64,000 bases of DNA from Centropus unirufus (lineage: Eukaryota; Chordata; Aves; Cuculiformes; Centropidae). The stretch spans positions 2,595,633 to 2,659,632 of the forward strand of contig VYZI01000057.1 in the NCBI GenBank assembly GCA_013397695.1, given 5' to 3'. Made by a program: the position numbers and the translations under genes. The notes beneath the pieces are model-generated. The model was not told the origin of the DNA and did not search any database. It saw only the letters and a list, made by a program, of their open reading frames with translations. Shown here piece after piece: positions 1-12,800 of this stretch. The first letter of the stretch is position 1. The number at the start of each line of letters is the position of its first letter.

Positions 1-267
1 TGGCAAGCAGGTGCTTTGACAAACGTTCATTTTAAAGCTGTTCTGGACAATAAGGGCCACATGGAAGAATTTCTAAATCAGGCCACGTGAGAAGGAAATG
101 GTGCGGCACTATTCACTTTGGGTAAGATTGAATAAATAAGCCTAAGTATAGAAGGTAAATCTAGAACATCTCTTCAAGGTCACTTTACAGAATTTAACTC
201 TCTTTTGGGAAAGAGAGGTGTACAATTTGTATAAATGCCATCCAGTACCCCAAGGAGCTACATGAAA

Positions 268-570
268 GCTGGGGAAGGACTTTTTACAAGGGTGTATAGT
301 GATAGGACAAGGAGGAATGTATACAAGTTGGAGGGGGGAAGATTTAGACTAGACATTACGAAGAAATTCTTCATAATGAGGGTGGTGAGGCACTGACACA
401 GGTTGCCCAGAGAAGCTGTGGATGCCCCTCCCTGGAAGTGTTCAGGGCCAGGTGGGATGGGGCCTTGAGAAGCATGGTCTGGTTGGATGTGTCCCTGCCC
501 ATGGCAGGGGGGTTTGAACTAGGTGATCTTCAAGGTGTCTTCCAACCCAAACCATTCTCTGATTCTTGAT
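268..570 (+). repeat. CR1 LINE 3' tail
   Basis: A 5'-truncated copy of an avian CR1 retrotransposon. Landmarks in order are 'ggggaaggac' at 271, 'tagtgatagg' near 297, 'gaagaaattc' near 360, 'caggttgcccagagaagctg' at 399-418, 'ccctgcccatggcagggggg' at 493-512, and a degenerate terminal 'attct.tgattct' repeat at 553-566. Only the 3' untranslated end and the last piece of the reverse transcriptase region are present, as in most CR1 copies. It is moderately diverged and lies antisense to CCSER1. Confidence 0.93.
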
Positions 571-3500
571 TTCCTTCTTACAATATATGACGGTAAACTA
601 GCTAAGCTTTATAATCCAAAAGCACACACTTCCTCCATATGTCTCCCCAAGGCCAAAACATTCTCAGGAATCCCAGGTACCGCAATGTACCATCAAAGCA
701 TTTGCTACCTATTGGCACCCCTCCTAAAGAGGAAACTAGGCTGCAACAAATCTCAGGGCTCACTTTCCTGCATCGCCTTTATTTGTGAATTCCTTCTACC
801 TCAAGACAAGTTGGAGGTAAAAACAGAAATAAAAACTGCCGAAATCCAAACAGTACTAAGTATTTGATAGAATCGTCATAGGGACAAAAGAAGGGACAAC
901 AGGCTCTCTTATCACAAGAGACGCAAATGCAAGGCACACAACAATAAATTCAATTAATATTTTCAACCACTGCAGTAGTTATCGCCCAATCTTTGAGTAA
1001 CGATGAATGGTTGGTACAATTCTGGAAATATTTAAGAAATAATTTATTTTTAAGCCGCTAGACTTTGAGACTTCAGTGGTTAAGTATAATAGTACTTTTT
1101 TCCTTCTATTATAAAGAAACTTTTATTTTGCTTTGGTATCTTTTCAGCAGAAGGAAAGACAAAAATAACACTAACAGTAGTGGACACACTAGCAACAGCA
1201 ATGGCAGTGTCTGCTCCACTTCCTGCAATGATATACAAAGAGGCACAAATGACAAGATAATTGGCCTCGAAAGGCTGTAATGACTCTAGTTATTAATGCA
1301 GCTCCATCCCGGCAGTATCTTGAGTATCTTTCAAACTTTAATGCCACATCCCCATAACGACTTTCTACATACTAAATGTAAATTAAGTGACTGGCCCACA
1401 GCAGCAGCGGAAATCTGCATCAAAGAACCCAGATCAACCCAGGAGAGTAAGACTCAAGTTTAAACTATCAGACTGCTCTTCCTTTCTTTACCTAAGAGTG
1501 AAGCTACAAGAATCCCCAAGACAAATACTTCAAAATGCCAAAATCCATCCCTAACTCACATTTTCTAGACACACACAGTTTCAGTCTGACCTTGAAGCAG
1601 GATCATTACAGAAGTCCTAAGAAAAGTGCAGATGTTTTTTTACATAAACTGAGTTATGGCTGTTCTGCAAAATTTTTGCTCTTAGACCCTAAATCTCTTG
1701 GTTGTACTCATGGAAAACTGAGAAGAAATAGCATATTCTTCTCAAGTTCTCATCACATTTCCATTTTGGCAAGACATCCAGTCCAGATCATTGTAAACTC
1801 ACAAAGCAGGACTGAAGCACTTGGCACTCAACTTAAACTTTGCCATCTAAAAAGCAGAATTACTTTAAATAGGACAGTATGCTTTGATTTGTCATAATGT
1901 TTATTATTGCATTGTCTGCCTGCAGATACTATTAAAGATGATGTTTCATCTCAATGTATGTATAAAATCAAAGGAATGAAGAAAGGCATTGTGCCTAATT
2001 TAATTACTGTCCTGGTTCTTTCAGTAAATGACGGCTGAGCATACCAATATGAATAAGGATTTCTAACTAAATGTCACACTATAATTATGAAAGAATAGGA
2101 AATTGAGACTCCAGTTCTAATTGCGCCATAATAACCTTATAAATGCATCTCACTCGAAACATTCTTACTTGACCCTGGAGTTCAAGACCATGCTCTTTCA
2201 CCCTTCTTGTCTATTTATGTGGAGAAAACCTCTTGGCATCTAAATTATGGCTGTGATGTTCTGTGATGATGATTTTTCTAACTGCGGCATTTAACTGAAT
2301 AGGATTTACATGCATATATCATAAATAAAACTAGTATCAACCAGAAAGGAACCTGTTATACCCACCCTTTAAACATACCAGTCCTTCACCCCTCTTTACA
2401 CAAAAGAGCTAAAAATACTAATTTGCATGGGAAACTGAGCATTCTTTCCTTCATCCAATGAGAACACACAGCACAGGTCAATTATCTATAGTCTCAGACA
2501 CGTTTTAAACATATTCTAAGGGAAGCAACAGCTGGAAGCTAGAGTTACATGCCTCCTGTGGCTCATCAACCAGGCTTGTTCGCGACTCAGATTTTCAGGT
2601 AACATGCACTAGAAGAGTTTTAGGATAAAGTTAATTGGGTAGCAGCTCTGGGTGGTGATTTTTTTTCTTCAATTAAAACTGAAAGAATATCACACCTTTC
2701 ATTTGCATAAATAACAGTACAGAAACGGGTCTCTCAACTCAGTACTACTTTTCCAGAATAGGGTACTCCAGGATGCTGGAGGACTAACTTCTTATTATTT
2801 CTGTTGAGTTTAAATCCAAACTACTATTGACTTGTTCTCTAGTTATTACTACTTCTCCTCCTTACTTTCAGCAAGTTAAGCATCAACAACCCTAATAATG
2901 TGCTAAGCCAAAAGTGTGCAATGGCTGTATTTTACTCACATAAATATGCTAGGTTCATTTTTTAGGGCTACCTATTCTTTCATTGCAAAGCCTGCAAAAT
3001 CCCTTTCCTCTATGCCCAGTGCTCCTTCAGACACTGCAGATATGGTTAGAAATGACAGAAGAAAACAAGTTTGGGTTTGTTTCGTTTCCTTGGAGGCCTT
3101 AAGTTACTCCATTAATGTGCCAGATTTATCAAACTACGTGCAGCTTAGTAGAATAGGCCATTCTGAAAATACAAAAATAGTCTTTTCTAACTTTTCTAGC
3201 TATGGAGAAACTAGTTGCATGTCAGTCTCCACTCCATACTTCAAAGTCATGCTGCAGGTCAGATGTATGTGTGAGATCAGGCTGGCCACAGTGCAGCACT
3301 CCCTTCATGACACAAACTTCAACAGAAGAATAGCTGGCATTATTCAGTGAGTCTTTTCCCCCTTGAAATTACAAACTAACATGAATGTTTGCTTTAAATT
3401 GTTATTAGGATGTCTATATAGTTATGTAATTAACGTAGTGAAGTCACATAATGAACATTAACAAAAGCTGATACAAGTACTGTTTACTTTTTTATTATAT

Positions 3501-6500
3501 TATTGTCCAAAATCGATAGTGACAACGCATGACGCTACTCAGCAAAATAATCTATGAACCTCCTTTTTGGCAGAGGCATAGAGCTCATTATTTTGCCCCT
3601 TTTGAGTTTCTGTGTTGGTGTATCTGTCTTACAAAATGAGACACCATCTACCCAGACAACAGTAGATTTAATGCTAGAGTTCACTGCCCACATTGTCCTC
3701 CACAGAAACTGATGCAAAGCCCAGGCTCCTGACCAGAGCCACCCTTTCGGTGACTGAAGACTGGCCGCAAGGCAAAGGCACCCTGCAATGTGCCTGCTTC
3801 AGGACTGCTAACAACTAACTCTTGTTTTCAGAGAATCCCAGCCAATTCACCAAAGCTGAAGAGCTGGCTTCTGGTGTTTTGCTGCCAAACAAGTAGTACA
3901 AATTATAATTACAGTTTATTTTTCTATTCTCTTATTAGATGCCAGAAAAAATTTCACATTTCAAAAGCAAGAACATTTATCTGTATTACAGTTTACAACT
4001 ACCTGGGCCAATGACCCACTACTAGCACCGAATTATTCTGTACTTTTTATTTAATAGTATTTTATTTCTCCCACTCTTGGCTAAAAGAAAACAAAAAAAC
4101 ACCAAAGAGGTTTTATCTCTTCTCAGCACTCCCACCCTCCATTAAAAAAATAATTAAAAAAAGGCACATTTAATTAATAGACACAGGAGGAGCTCCAAAC
4201 CCACCACAGAATTTTCACACAGCTTATTCATCACATTCAAAACAACCGAGCAGCTACCCTATTAGTATCACTGGGTGACTACACCAACACTTTAGTTTGG
4301 CTTGGTACTGATGGCAACTGATCTCCAGGCTATCTGCATTTAAAATAAATAAAATTTCCTGACATTTCCTTTCAAAAAAAAAAACAAGTGCAGTGTGTTT
4401 TTGTAGTTGAGGCTTCCAACACTCAATGTAATAACATAATGTATTAAAAGATCATAATCTGATATGATGGCTGCAATTTGACCTTTAAATAAGTATGTTT
4501 AAGTAGCACATCCATCTCAAAAACCAAAAGACTATTTCTGCCTTTCTCTCCCAAGTTGGCAAAACGCATGCAGTAATCCATATTTTTTTGTTTTTCATTA
4601 AAAAAAACAAATATTGGTGTTGTGATAAAGTAGGGTAGTCCACCACATTATGTTTTGGATCTCACTAATGTGCACTAAATAAAAGCTACCCAATACAAAC
4701 ACTTGACAAAAGTTAGAGCTCACAATTTCCAACGACTTCACTAAGATGTGCCTCTCCCTGCTCATTACTGACAGGGCTAAGCAGGCACGATTCCAAAGCA
4801 TTACATTTTAAACATAAAGATCAGCTATTTGATGACTATTTTCTATTTTTACTAGGTATACATGAATGAGCGTTAAATCATAAGAATGATACTACTACAT
4901 CAGAACTTCATTCCTCTCACTTTCAATAACAAAAAGCTACACCAAGAAATTACCTTTCTTTCTCAACATCCACTAGTAAGAGAAAAAAATACATAGTGCA
5001 ACCGTTGCCGCCAGGTCCAAATGTGATTTTGTCAAGTCATTTAAACACTTTTTCATTCATAAGCCTTGAGCAAGGACCCAAATACATATTACCACATACA
5101 TAGAATTCAGCACACACTTAGAAAGCTTCTAACAGAGTTGGTCTTAAGTGAGGTCTGAACAAAATGTGCCCTCCCTCTGAAACTGTATGTTTCTTAAGAG
5201 TTGCACAACATTTAGATGGATGGTACTCTGTCAGATTTTAACGTTTAAGTCTTTTTTTCCAGGAAATAACACAAATAATTTCATTTTAGTAATATGCCGG
5301 GTTAAACATCTGTGCTTTACATGTACATTGGATTACCGCTTTACAGATGTGGCTGATGTATTAAATCCTAAACAGCTAAAGCTTTGGCCAAAGACAAATC
5401 TCTTCTAAAAATTACAGCAAGCTACATTATTCAATAGTCTTCAGCATGCATTGAAGCAACAACTTAAGAGATGCAGCAGACCAGCATGGGTACACAGCTA
5501 ATCAATATCACACCCATGAATCGTCCCAATTTAGTGTGGAGCCTGAAGTAGAGAAGACACAGATGTGCTTAATATTCATTACCACAAGCAGTCCCCCCAG
5601 TTTCAGCCAGAGCCCTTGCTACAAATCCCACAGACATCTTTGTAGAAAGATGCAGGGGCACTGGTTTTGTGACACCTATGGCAAGTAGTTAAGAAGTTAC
5701 AGAATACCTTGGATAGCTACGCCTTTGTGAACTTTTAGAAAATGTCACTATTTACTGAGTCATGATTTAAGGATTGCACTAACCATACAAAGGCACATGT
5801 TTGGGTTTTCCCAACTTGGGCTGTGGCACAAGTTCACAACTCACTTACATTAATGTGTTTTACTTGAACAAATTCCCCACTGGTTACATTAGTGAATATA
5901 AAGGTCTTCCTTATATATTGGAGTAATCAATACTTGGAATCAAATCAGTTGTGTTTCACTAGGGAAAAGGAAAATGAATGAGGTTAAATTAATGTTGTCA
6001 CTTTCTATAAACTGGCAATGGTTTCCCACTACAGGAACCACTAACTTCATTATTTTACAACAGGAAATCAACACTGTAGCATACTTTAAAAGTCTAATTT
6101 ACTTAGAGAAATAAAAAGGCACCCTCAAGGCTCATCATGTATGTCTTATTATGCTTAGATTTAAACATTCCAGCCTAAGAACAGTATGGAAAAATCTTGG
6201 CAAATCAAGTCGATTAATATTTTGCATTTGTATGCAGTACCATTCTCCACTCACCAAGTACAGCATAAATATTATTTTATTAAATCTCAAATCAACTGTG
6301 TTAAGTGAGATAATAAAATGTCTCTATTAAATTCTTTATCTGGGCAATATAGCTTTTAAAACAGAAGCAAAAGTAGTAAATTAATGCTCCCTCTCTTATG
6401 GGGAGAAGGTCAGAAATGAGGGAATTCCTGACTCCTAAAGCCATGCCAAGATGATTAGGGCACAGAAATCTACATTCGAAGTGGAATCATCTCGATGAGG

Positions 6501-9500
6501 TTTGCAATGGTATGCTTAGAGAAAGTTAGAGAAATTCGTTCCCTAAGTACTCATCAGGGTTCATAGCGTCTTTGTGCATGAACCTTGTTTCACGAGGATG
6601 CTGCTGGAGGGCAATCAGTTCTTTAGGGAAAGGTGACAGGACAGAACAGGAACATAAGTGAAAAACAAGTTGGAATAATACACTTAAAAATAACAGACAA
6701 TGACATAGGTAAGAGATCTTTGTCTCTTCTTCCTTTTTAGCTTTGTCTTTTAATTAATACAGTGTTCCACTTTCTGGAACAACCTCTCCTTGCCTGCCAG
6801 TTGGCTCCTAGCTCCTTAATGCTCATTTCTCCCAGAAATCCTTCCAATCTTATTTTATATTCATAAACGGTCACTAAAATTACAGTAGATCAATACCATA
6901 CAATTATACACTAGAAAATAAAAACAGTAACAATATCCTCACCCTAGCAAATACTATTCTTTTTCAAACACAACAGCTAAAAGCAAATGCCATTCTAATT
7001 CAGGCTTTAACTAAGAGTGTCTAAAAGTCTTAGTCTACTAAGAACAGTTACCAGACTTTCTCAATTTGCCATTAACCAGTCCATCAACTGCACTTATTGC
7101 GTCATTTTACTTCAGAATTGCTGTATTTCAATGATACAGCTTGCTGTTTACAGCCTCTTGACCAAGGAACAGTTTGTGACAGTCAAGTCAAAAAAGTGAT
7201 GTTAGTCCTCCTATTTGTGTAATTTGTCACTTCAGAGGTTTTCATAGGCTAGGTTTTGAAAAATAGGAACTTGCCCGATTGATTAGTTAACTCTCCATAA
7301 CAAACCAAGAGCTCGATTTTTTAATTACACCTCTTCATATTTCAACATATTTGTTAAAATGCTGAACCAAGCTTCTCTTGGAACATTTACTCCACAGTAA
7401 GTCCCCACTGAATTCTGTATGAAGAGATAAAGCAGGACACAAGTGAATCTTAATATGGCTCTAGGACTGATGGCCTCTGCTAAATAAATGCCATAATCAC
7501 TATCAATATGCAAGACACCAACAGGATTTTTGTTGCACTACAAATAGTCACAGTAATTTTGATAACTTTGACTTCCAGAAGAGAACAGTTCGGGACTTTA
7601 AGTAACACTTTGTGTCATTTTTGTACTCAAATACCTTTGTTTTGATAATAGATCTAGAAGAACATGCATCACTTCAGTACAAGACGTGCATCAATGTCAG
7701 ACATATAGACCCCATTCCAAGTGGAATTCCAACTCATACTGTGGCTCTATCCTTCCAACTCCTTCTTCCAACCAAATGACTCAAAACCAACAGTGACAAC
7801 CAGACAAATCCATGTTTTTATTATTTTTTTTTTTGCAGCTCAACTCGCCACCAAGCAAATAAATCGAAGACGAAATATTAATAAGATAAGAGAAATTATC
7901 ATCATTCTTCAAAGAGCAATGCAGATCCTTCCTTTTTAAAGGCATCTTATTTGTTCTGGACAATGAGCCAAGCTTAGAAAGATAACGTATCCTAAACGCA
8001 TCTCCTTCTTAATTACATTTCCCTTAAATACAGCATCGTTTGCTCATTATGATCTTAGCTGTTCCAGAAGCTGCTACAAATCCTTATAAAAATATACTAG
8101 GCATAACTTTTCCACCCCTGTTAATTCAGTGCTTTATAAATATAAAAAAGGCGGAAAACACAGGTGAGGCCAAATGCAATTTGTTAGGAAAGTTTGTTTA
8201 TGGAAAATGGTTCTGCCAGTTAGTTTGTTTCCATTACATCCAGGGAAGGAATAAGTTTAAACACTATGATGTCTTATAACATGTAATGATTAGCTTTGAA
8301 GTTTTTTTGACCCAAGTTTCTTCACCCATTAGCTGACTTTCTATAACCAGTTAACAGCATTGTTCAGTACTAGTCAGGAAAGGCCTTCCATGTGGTTAAT
8401 TTGTGGCACCTTAGTTCCCAGTAATTTAGGCAACTAGAACTGTCAGATACCACTGCTACAACCGTGTGTACTCTCTGGGTACTTCGCTTTCTGTGAAATC
8501 AGAACATATATTCTATCCTATAAGTAGATATGCAAGCAGGTTTAAAAAGGACAATATGTTGGTTAAATAGAATTATCACAGCAGTAATTAATATGTATTC
8601 ACAGAATTATCACACAGATCATTTGAAACAGAAGTTCAATTCAAGGAGTTTATCTGTAACCATTGTTATATTTCCATCAAAAGAGAAACCAGAAGAGAAG
8701 ATGCTGCATACCCCTGCTTCCACCCAAGTTGGCATGAATATGTACTATAGGTACCTCCGTGGGTGGATGGAGAAAGAATGCTCAGAAAACAGCAGGTGAA
8801 AGAGGATGAGAATTGCTCCTGCTTAGAGCATGTCACTGTGATAACAGAGTATCACAACAGGGTACACAACAGTGCTGTACCTGTGATCAAGTACAGCTCT
8901 CACATATATTTTAAGTCTCTCCAAAGCCTGAGGAGCTAGCAGGACTATTCCTGTTCATGGACAAGGCCATACACCATTCCTTGCCAGACAAAGGAAATGC
9001 AGAATTCCTCATTGCAGGTGCCACGAATGACCAACCTCTTGCATAATTCTATTATAAAATCATTATGAACACACCACCAGCTGATCTTCGTTATTACTAT
9101 TAATCAAGCTAATTCAACAATGCCTTAAACAAACATGAGAGAAAGGATCAAGTCACACTCATGCCTCAAGTCAAACCTTCTTTACTTGAAGCATACCATT
9201 CTGGCATCCAGAAAATGGAATCACATTATGAGCAATGGCCTTCTTAGTAACTGTCCAGAGTACGCGGCAGTCATTTTAAACAACTGGAAAACCAAATGGG
9301 TCTGCCCTTAGTGCTAGGATACTTCTTTAGCTGTAAAAATCACTTCCATTTTTTATGTGACCAAACAAAGTCTAAAAGCAGTGTAAAGAGTAACTTTGTT
9401 AAAAATTGCATATGGCTCTTCTGCTTCCCAGAAAATGGCCATTTCATTTCCAGGTAATTGTACTGAAAAAAATTATTTTATATTTCTAAAATAATAATAC
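571..9500. other. Intron sequence with no recognised element
   Basis: AT-rich sequence without a recognisable repeat body, RNA gene or exon. Plus-strand frames such as 1535-1897 and 2916-3350 have no homology that I recognise and no supporting splice sites. Confidence 0.6.
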
Positions 9501-9534
9501 CTCGCTGAAGTTATTCAGTATTTATGTGACTTAC

Positions 9535-9628
9535 CAGAACGATGGTGGTGATGTTCTTCAGTGAACTCCAAGTCAAGCATCAGGTCATCTTCATCCAACT
9601 CACAGGAACCCAAGTTATTCAAAACATC
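9535..9628 (-). CDS. CCSER1: CCSER1 third coding exon (residues 501-531)
   Basis: This 94 nt exon was found by looking for the continuation of the gene; it has no start codon of its own. The acceptor is TTAG at 9632-9629 and the donor is TCTG|GTAAGT at 9534-9533. In phase 0 it encodes DVLNNLGSCELDEDDLMLDL and then a Glu/His-rich end with four consecutive His before Arg-Ser, plus one extra nt (phase 1). The first 22 residues match the recalled human exon almost exactly. The last ten diverge, but length and phase are the same. The acidic DEDDLMLDLE core is the conserved feature. The next exon, expected to begin by completing the split G.. codon, is not present between 1 and 9534. Confidence 0.94.
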
Positions 9629-9840
9629 CTAATATACATTGGAGACAGAAAAATAAGAAGCAGCATTTAGGCAAACTGGTCTGCACATAGTAATAATAAG
9701 CAATAAGATCTGAGAAATACATTTAAATAGAAGCCACAGAAAAAAATTCTACTAATATTGGAGACATTGTATGAAACAACTGTTCAAGTAGAAATGTATT
9801 TGTCACCATTCTCTGTTTTTACAGGATCTGGAATATTTAA

Positions 9841-9884
9841 CAAAAAAAAACGAAAAAAACAAGCAAAAAAAAAAAAAAACAAAC
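9841..9884. repeat. A-rich tract
   Basis: Almost pure A with scattered C and G, about 210 bp upstream (in gene order) of the third coding exon. On the CCSER1 strand it is T-rich, but it is too far from the acceptor at 9629 to be its pyrimidine tract. Probably low-complexity drift or a retroposon tail. Confidence 0.8.
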
Positions 9885-12800
9885 CCAGAAGCACAAGTAG
9901 TACTATCTACATAAATCTAGATGGCTTTGTGTCTTTCCAAATTTAATGCTAACTTTTTATTAAACATAAAAATGTTATTTTTAGCACAACATAGAAGTAT
10001 CAGTACTTGGTTTTCATTCAGTTTTGCAACTAAGAGCACTTCCTGCCCTTATCGATATCCTCAGAAGATATATTTACTGTTTTATTTACATAAGAAACAG
10101 ACACAAATTTAGGATAAACAGGAATTTCAGACACAAATGATCCATTCATTAATTTGTAAGTATTACAGTGGGTGGTAAAGGCTTACATGGACAGAGTAGA
10201 AAGCCTGACTGAAGTGTAACTGCTTAGGTCCCCATTCCCTTTTTGTGATTAATTTTCGTTGCCAACCTTTAACCTCGGACAGATAAGGCACATTTAGCCA
10301 ATGCATCCTCTATAAAGTCAAAAAGAAGTGGGAGGGCTACAATCAAAAGACCGCAAAACAGTAGCTATTTTGAACTACATTCTTCACTGCAGGATTAGCT
10401 CCTTGGAAAACAAATTGACTAGTAACGTCTCAGGTAGACATCTTTACTTTATAAACACGGACTGCAGCAATATCACTCTTTAGGTTTACTTTGGGGTCTT
10501 GAAGTGCCGTTCGGCTCAGCCTCTGCAAAGCCCTGCCTGGACAACAAATGCCTACAGCCAGACCCTGAGATGACAGTCTCAGTAGATATGAACCACTCAC
10601 AGGGAACAGAGGCAGACACAGGTGGCCTTGAAGAACGCCTGTCCTCTCTGCAGTCCAAGGAGAAGCAGCAGCAGGGAGAAGGCAGCCCGCATCAGGACAA
10701 TTCCTTCCTCTCCTGTTCCCTGTTCCTACGCTCATCACAGGCAATACTGGCAAATCAAAAGGCAACTCTCTAGGCTCTACCAACCTAAAGCTGCTATACT
10801 CAATGGATTAAGACAGAGAAGCATTCTGAATTTCCTTCCCATGCGTACTTTATTCTATGGTTGAGTATTTATTATTAGTATGAGATAAGAAAGAGACAGT
10901 GATTTAAACTAAGAGGAAATAACTAGCATCACATACTGTCAGGTACTGGCTCTGCTGCATTTCTTTTGACCTGATAATATCGTTATTTTCTCCACAGTCA
11001 CCAGCATCTAATCAAAGATCATGCATGCACTCTCCAGCTGACATTTTGTTTGCAAAACAAAGTGCGATTGCGACAGCCTTAATTCTTCAATCCATTCACC
11101 GCAAAATAGTCAGTAGATCCTACATAAGACACGGGCACTCCATCTCTCTCGCAAGCTCCCCACACAAATGTAACCCAGAGAACACAGGAATCCATGGTAA
11201 CAGAGGTCAAGTGACTGTCCCAAAGTGAAGAAATATAACAGCAATATTAATAGCATGCAATAAGCTAGCAAAAGCCCTCCCTGACCTCCATTCCAGCCAT
11301 ATTTTTTATGCTCCTTATCATTCTTTGGAGTGATACTAATGATACCAATACTGATACTAATTGCTAATTCTTATTCATTCTTACAATGTTCACTTATTCA
11401 ACCCTTTTGAGTAATGATTTCTTCAAGTTCCGTTTTCTATTCTTTCACAAACAACATGCGGGTAACCCAAGGACTTATTCTGGCATTCTTTACCTGACTT
11501 ACCATCAGCACAGGAAAATGTCTTCTGAGATACAGAACCTACATGTAGAAGCTATTATATTTACAGATGCCTAGCACAGATACAATTGGCAAGTGCAGAG
11601 ACCTCCAAATAAGCAAGAGCAGCATTGTAAGAAAAGAAAATAAACATCACATCAACATTACAGTGACCTTAATCACACGTCTTATTTCCTCTCTTTTAAC
11701 TCAAAGAGGTACTAAGAAGCCTTCGTCAGAGTGACTCTTGCCCTCATGCTGACAAAACGTAGAGTTCAATAATCATATTACTTTTTATTGTACAATACAG
11801 AAGCATAAAAATAAAACATGACATTGCTATATGCAGATGCATTATATCATGTTAACATACCTCATACTTAGGTAGAAACCAACTTTTCTAGCCAGACTAT
11901 GCCATAGCGCATAACAAACCCAAACTGAAACTAGTTTACTGGGGAAAAAAAATAAAGAAAAAGTGTTCTGTATTAAAACATAAGAAACACACATTTCTCA
12001 ATGTTATAGATAACCTAAAACTTATATAACTTTTGAATCACTCTTGGAGCTAGTGAAACACTGAAGAATGAAAATCTCATTTAGGGCTTATCTATATCCT
12101 TTAGTAGCTAAATATCTTTCCATGTAGTAGCAGAAAGACACTTCTAATATTTGTTCTCTGTTCTTTTTCACAAATTCCAAGAGCACTGCCTGACATGATG
12201 AAGTATCTTCAGCCCAACTGTTATTACCAGCTGTATTTCAGAAGAAGCAGCATTTATTATGGCAAGTTATGAGCAGATGAACACAAGGAAGTGATGGCCA
12301 AACAAAGGAAGAATTCGAGGGGTTTTGTTCCCTTCTTATATTTAGATACTATTATGCATTCCAGCTTCATCAAAGTGTACATTAAAATACTCCGAGAATG
12401 CACAACATACCTTATTTTTAAATTTTTTTATTAACATGAAAAACATTTTGGTGTTAAAGACCATTTGGTTGTTGAAGACCATTCCCTGCAATTTGTAAGG
12501 AACAGCTAAAAATTTTTCATGTCAGTTGAGGTAAAAGGTAAAATGGTTGAAGTACACAGGTTTGTTCTTTACCTTAAAACGATCATCTGTATTACAGTTT
12601 ATCAACTGAATCCACATTGATATTAATGCTAAGCACACTTTGATTCCTAAGTTAAGACTTACTAGTGATATCAGTAGTGATGAACATGATTTCATACTAA
12701 TTGAGTATCTTTTAACTCTTGGGCTCTAACTTGCGTGTGGTCTGAAATCTTGGGAGATTGCCTGCAAAAATGTGGTGATTCACAGCTTTGAACAAAACAC

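Larger units (their letters stand above)
1..9534 (-). other. CCSER1 intron after the third coding exon (partial)
   Basis: This starts at the GTAAGT donor (9534-9533) and runs past the left edge. It holds a CR1 tail at 268-570. Between 571 and 9500 I see only AT-rich sequence with short A and T runs and chance open frames of 60-144 codons. I looked on the minus strand for the next CCSER1 exon and did not find it. Confidence 0.75.

Noticed and set aside
2255..2300. Box C/D snoRNA-like 'gtgatgatga ... actga'
   Set aside because: The boxes are too close together, with no terminal stem and no convincing guide segment.
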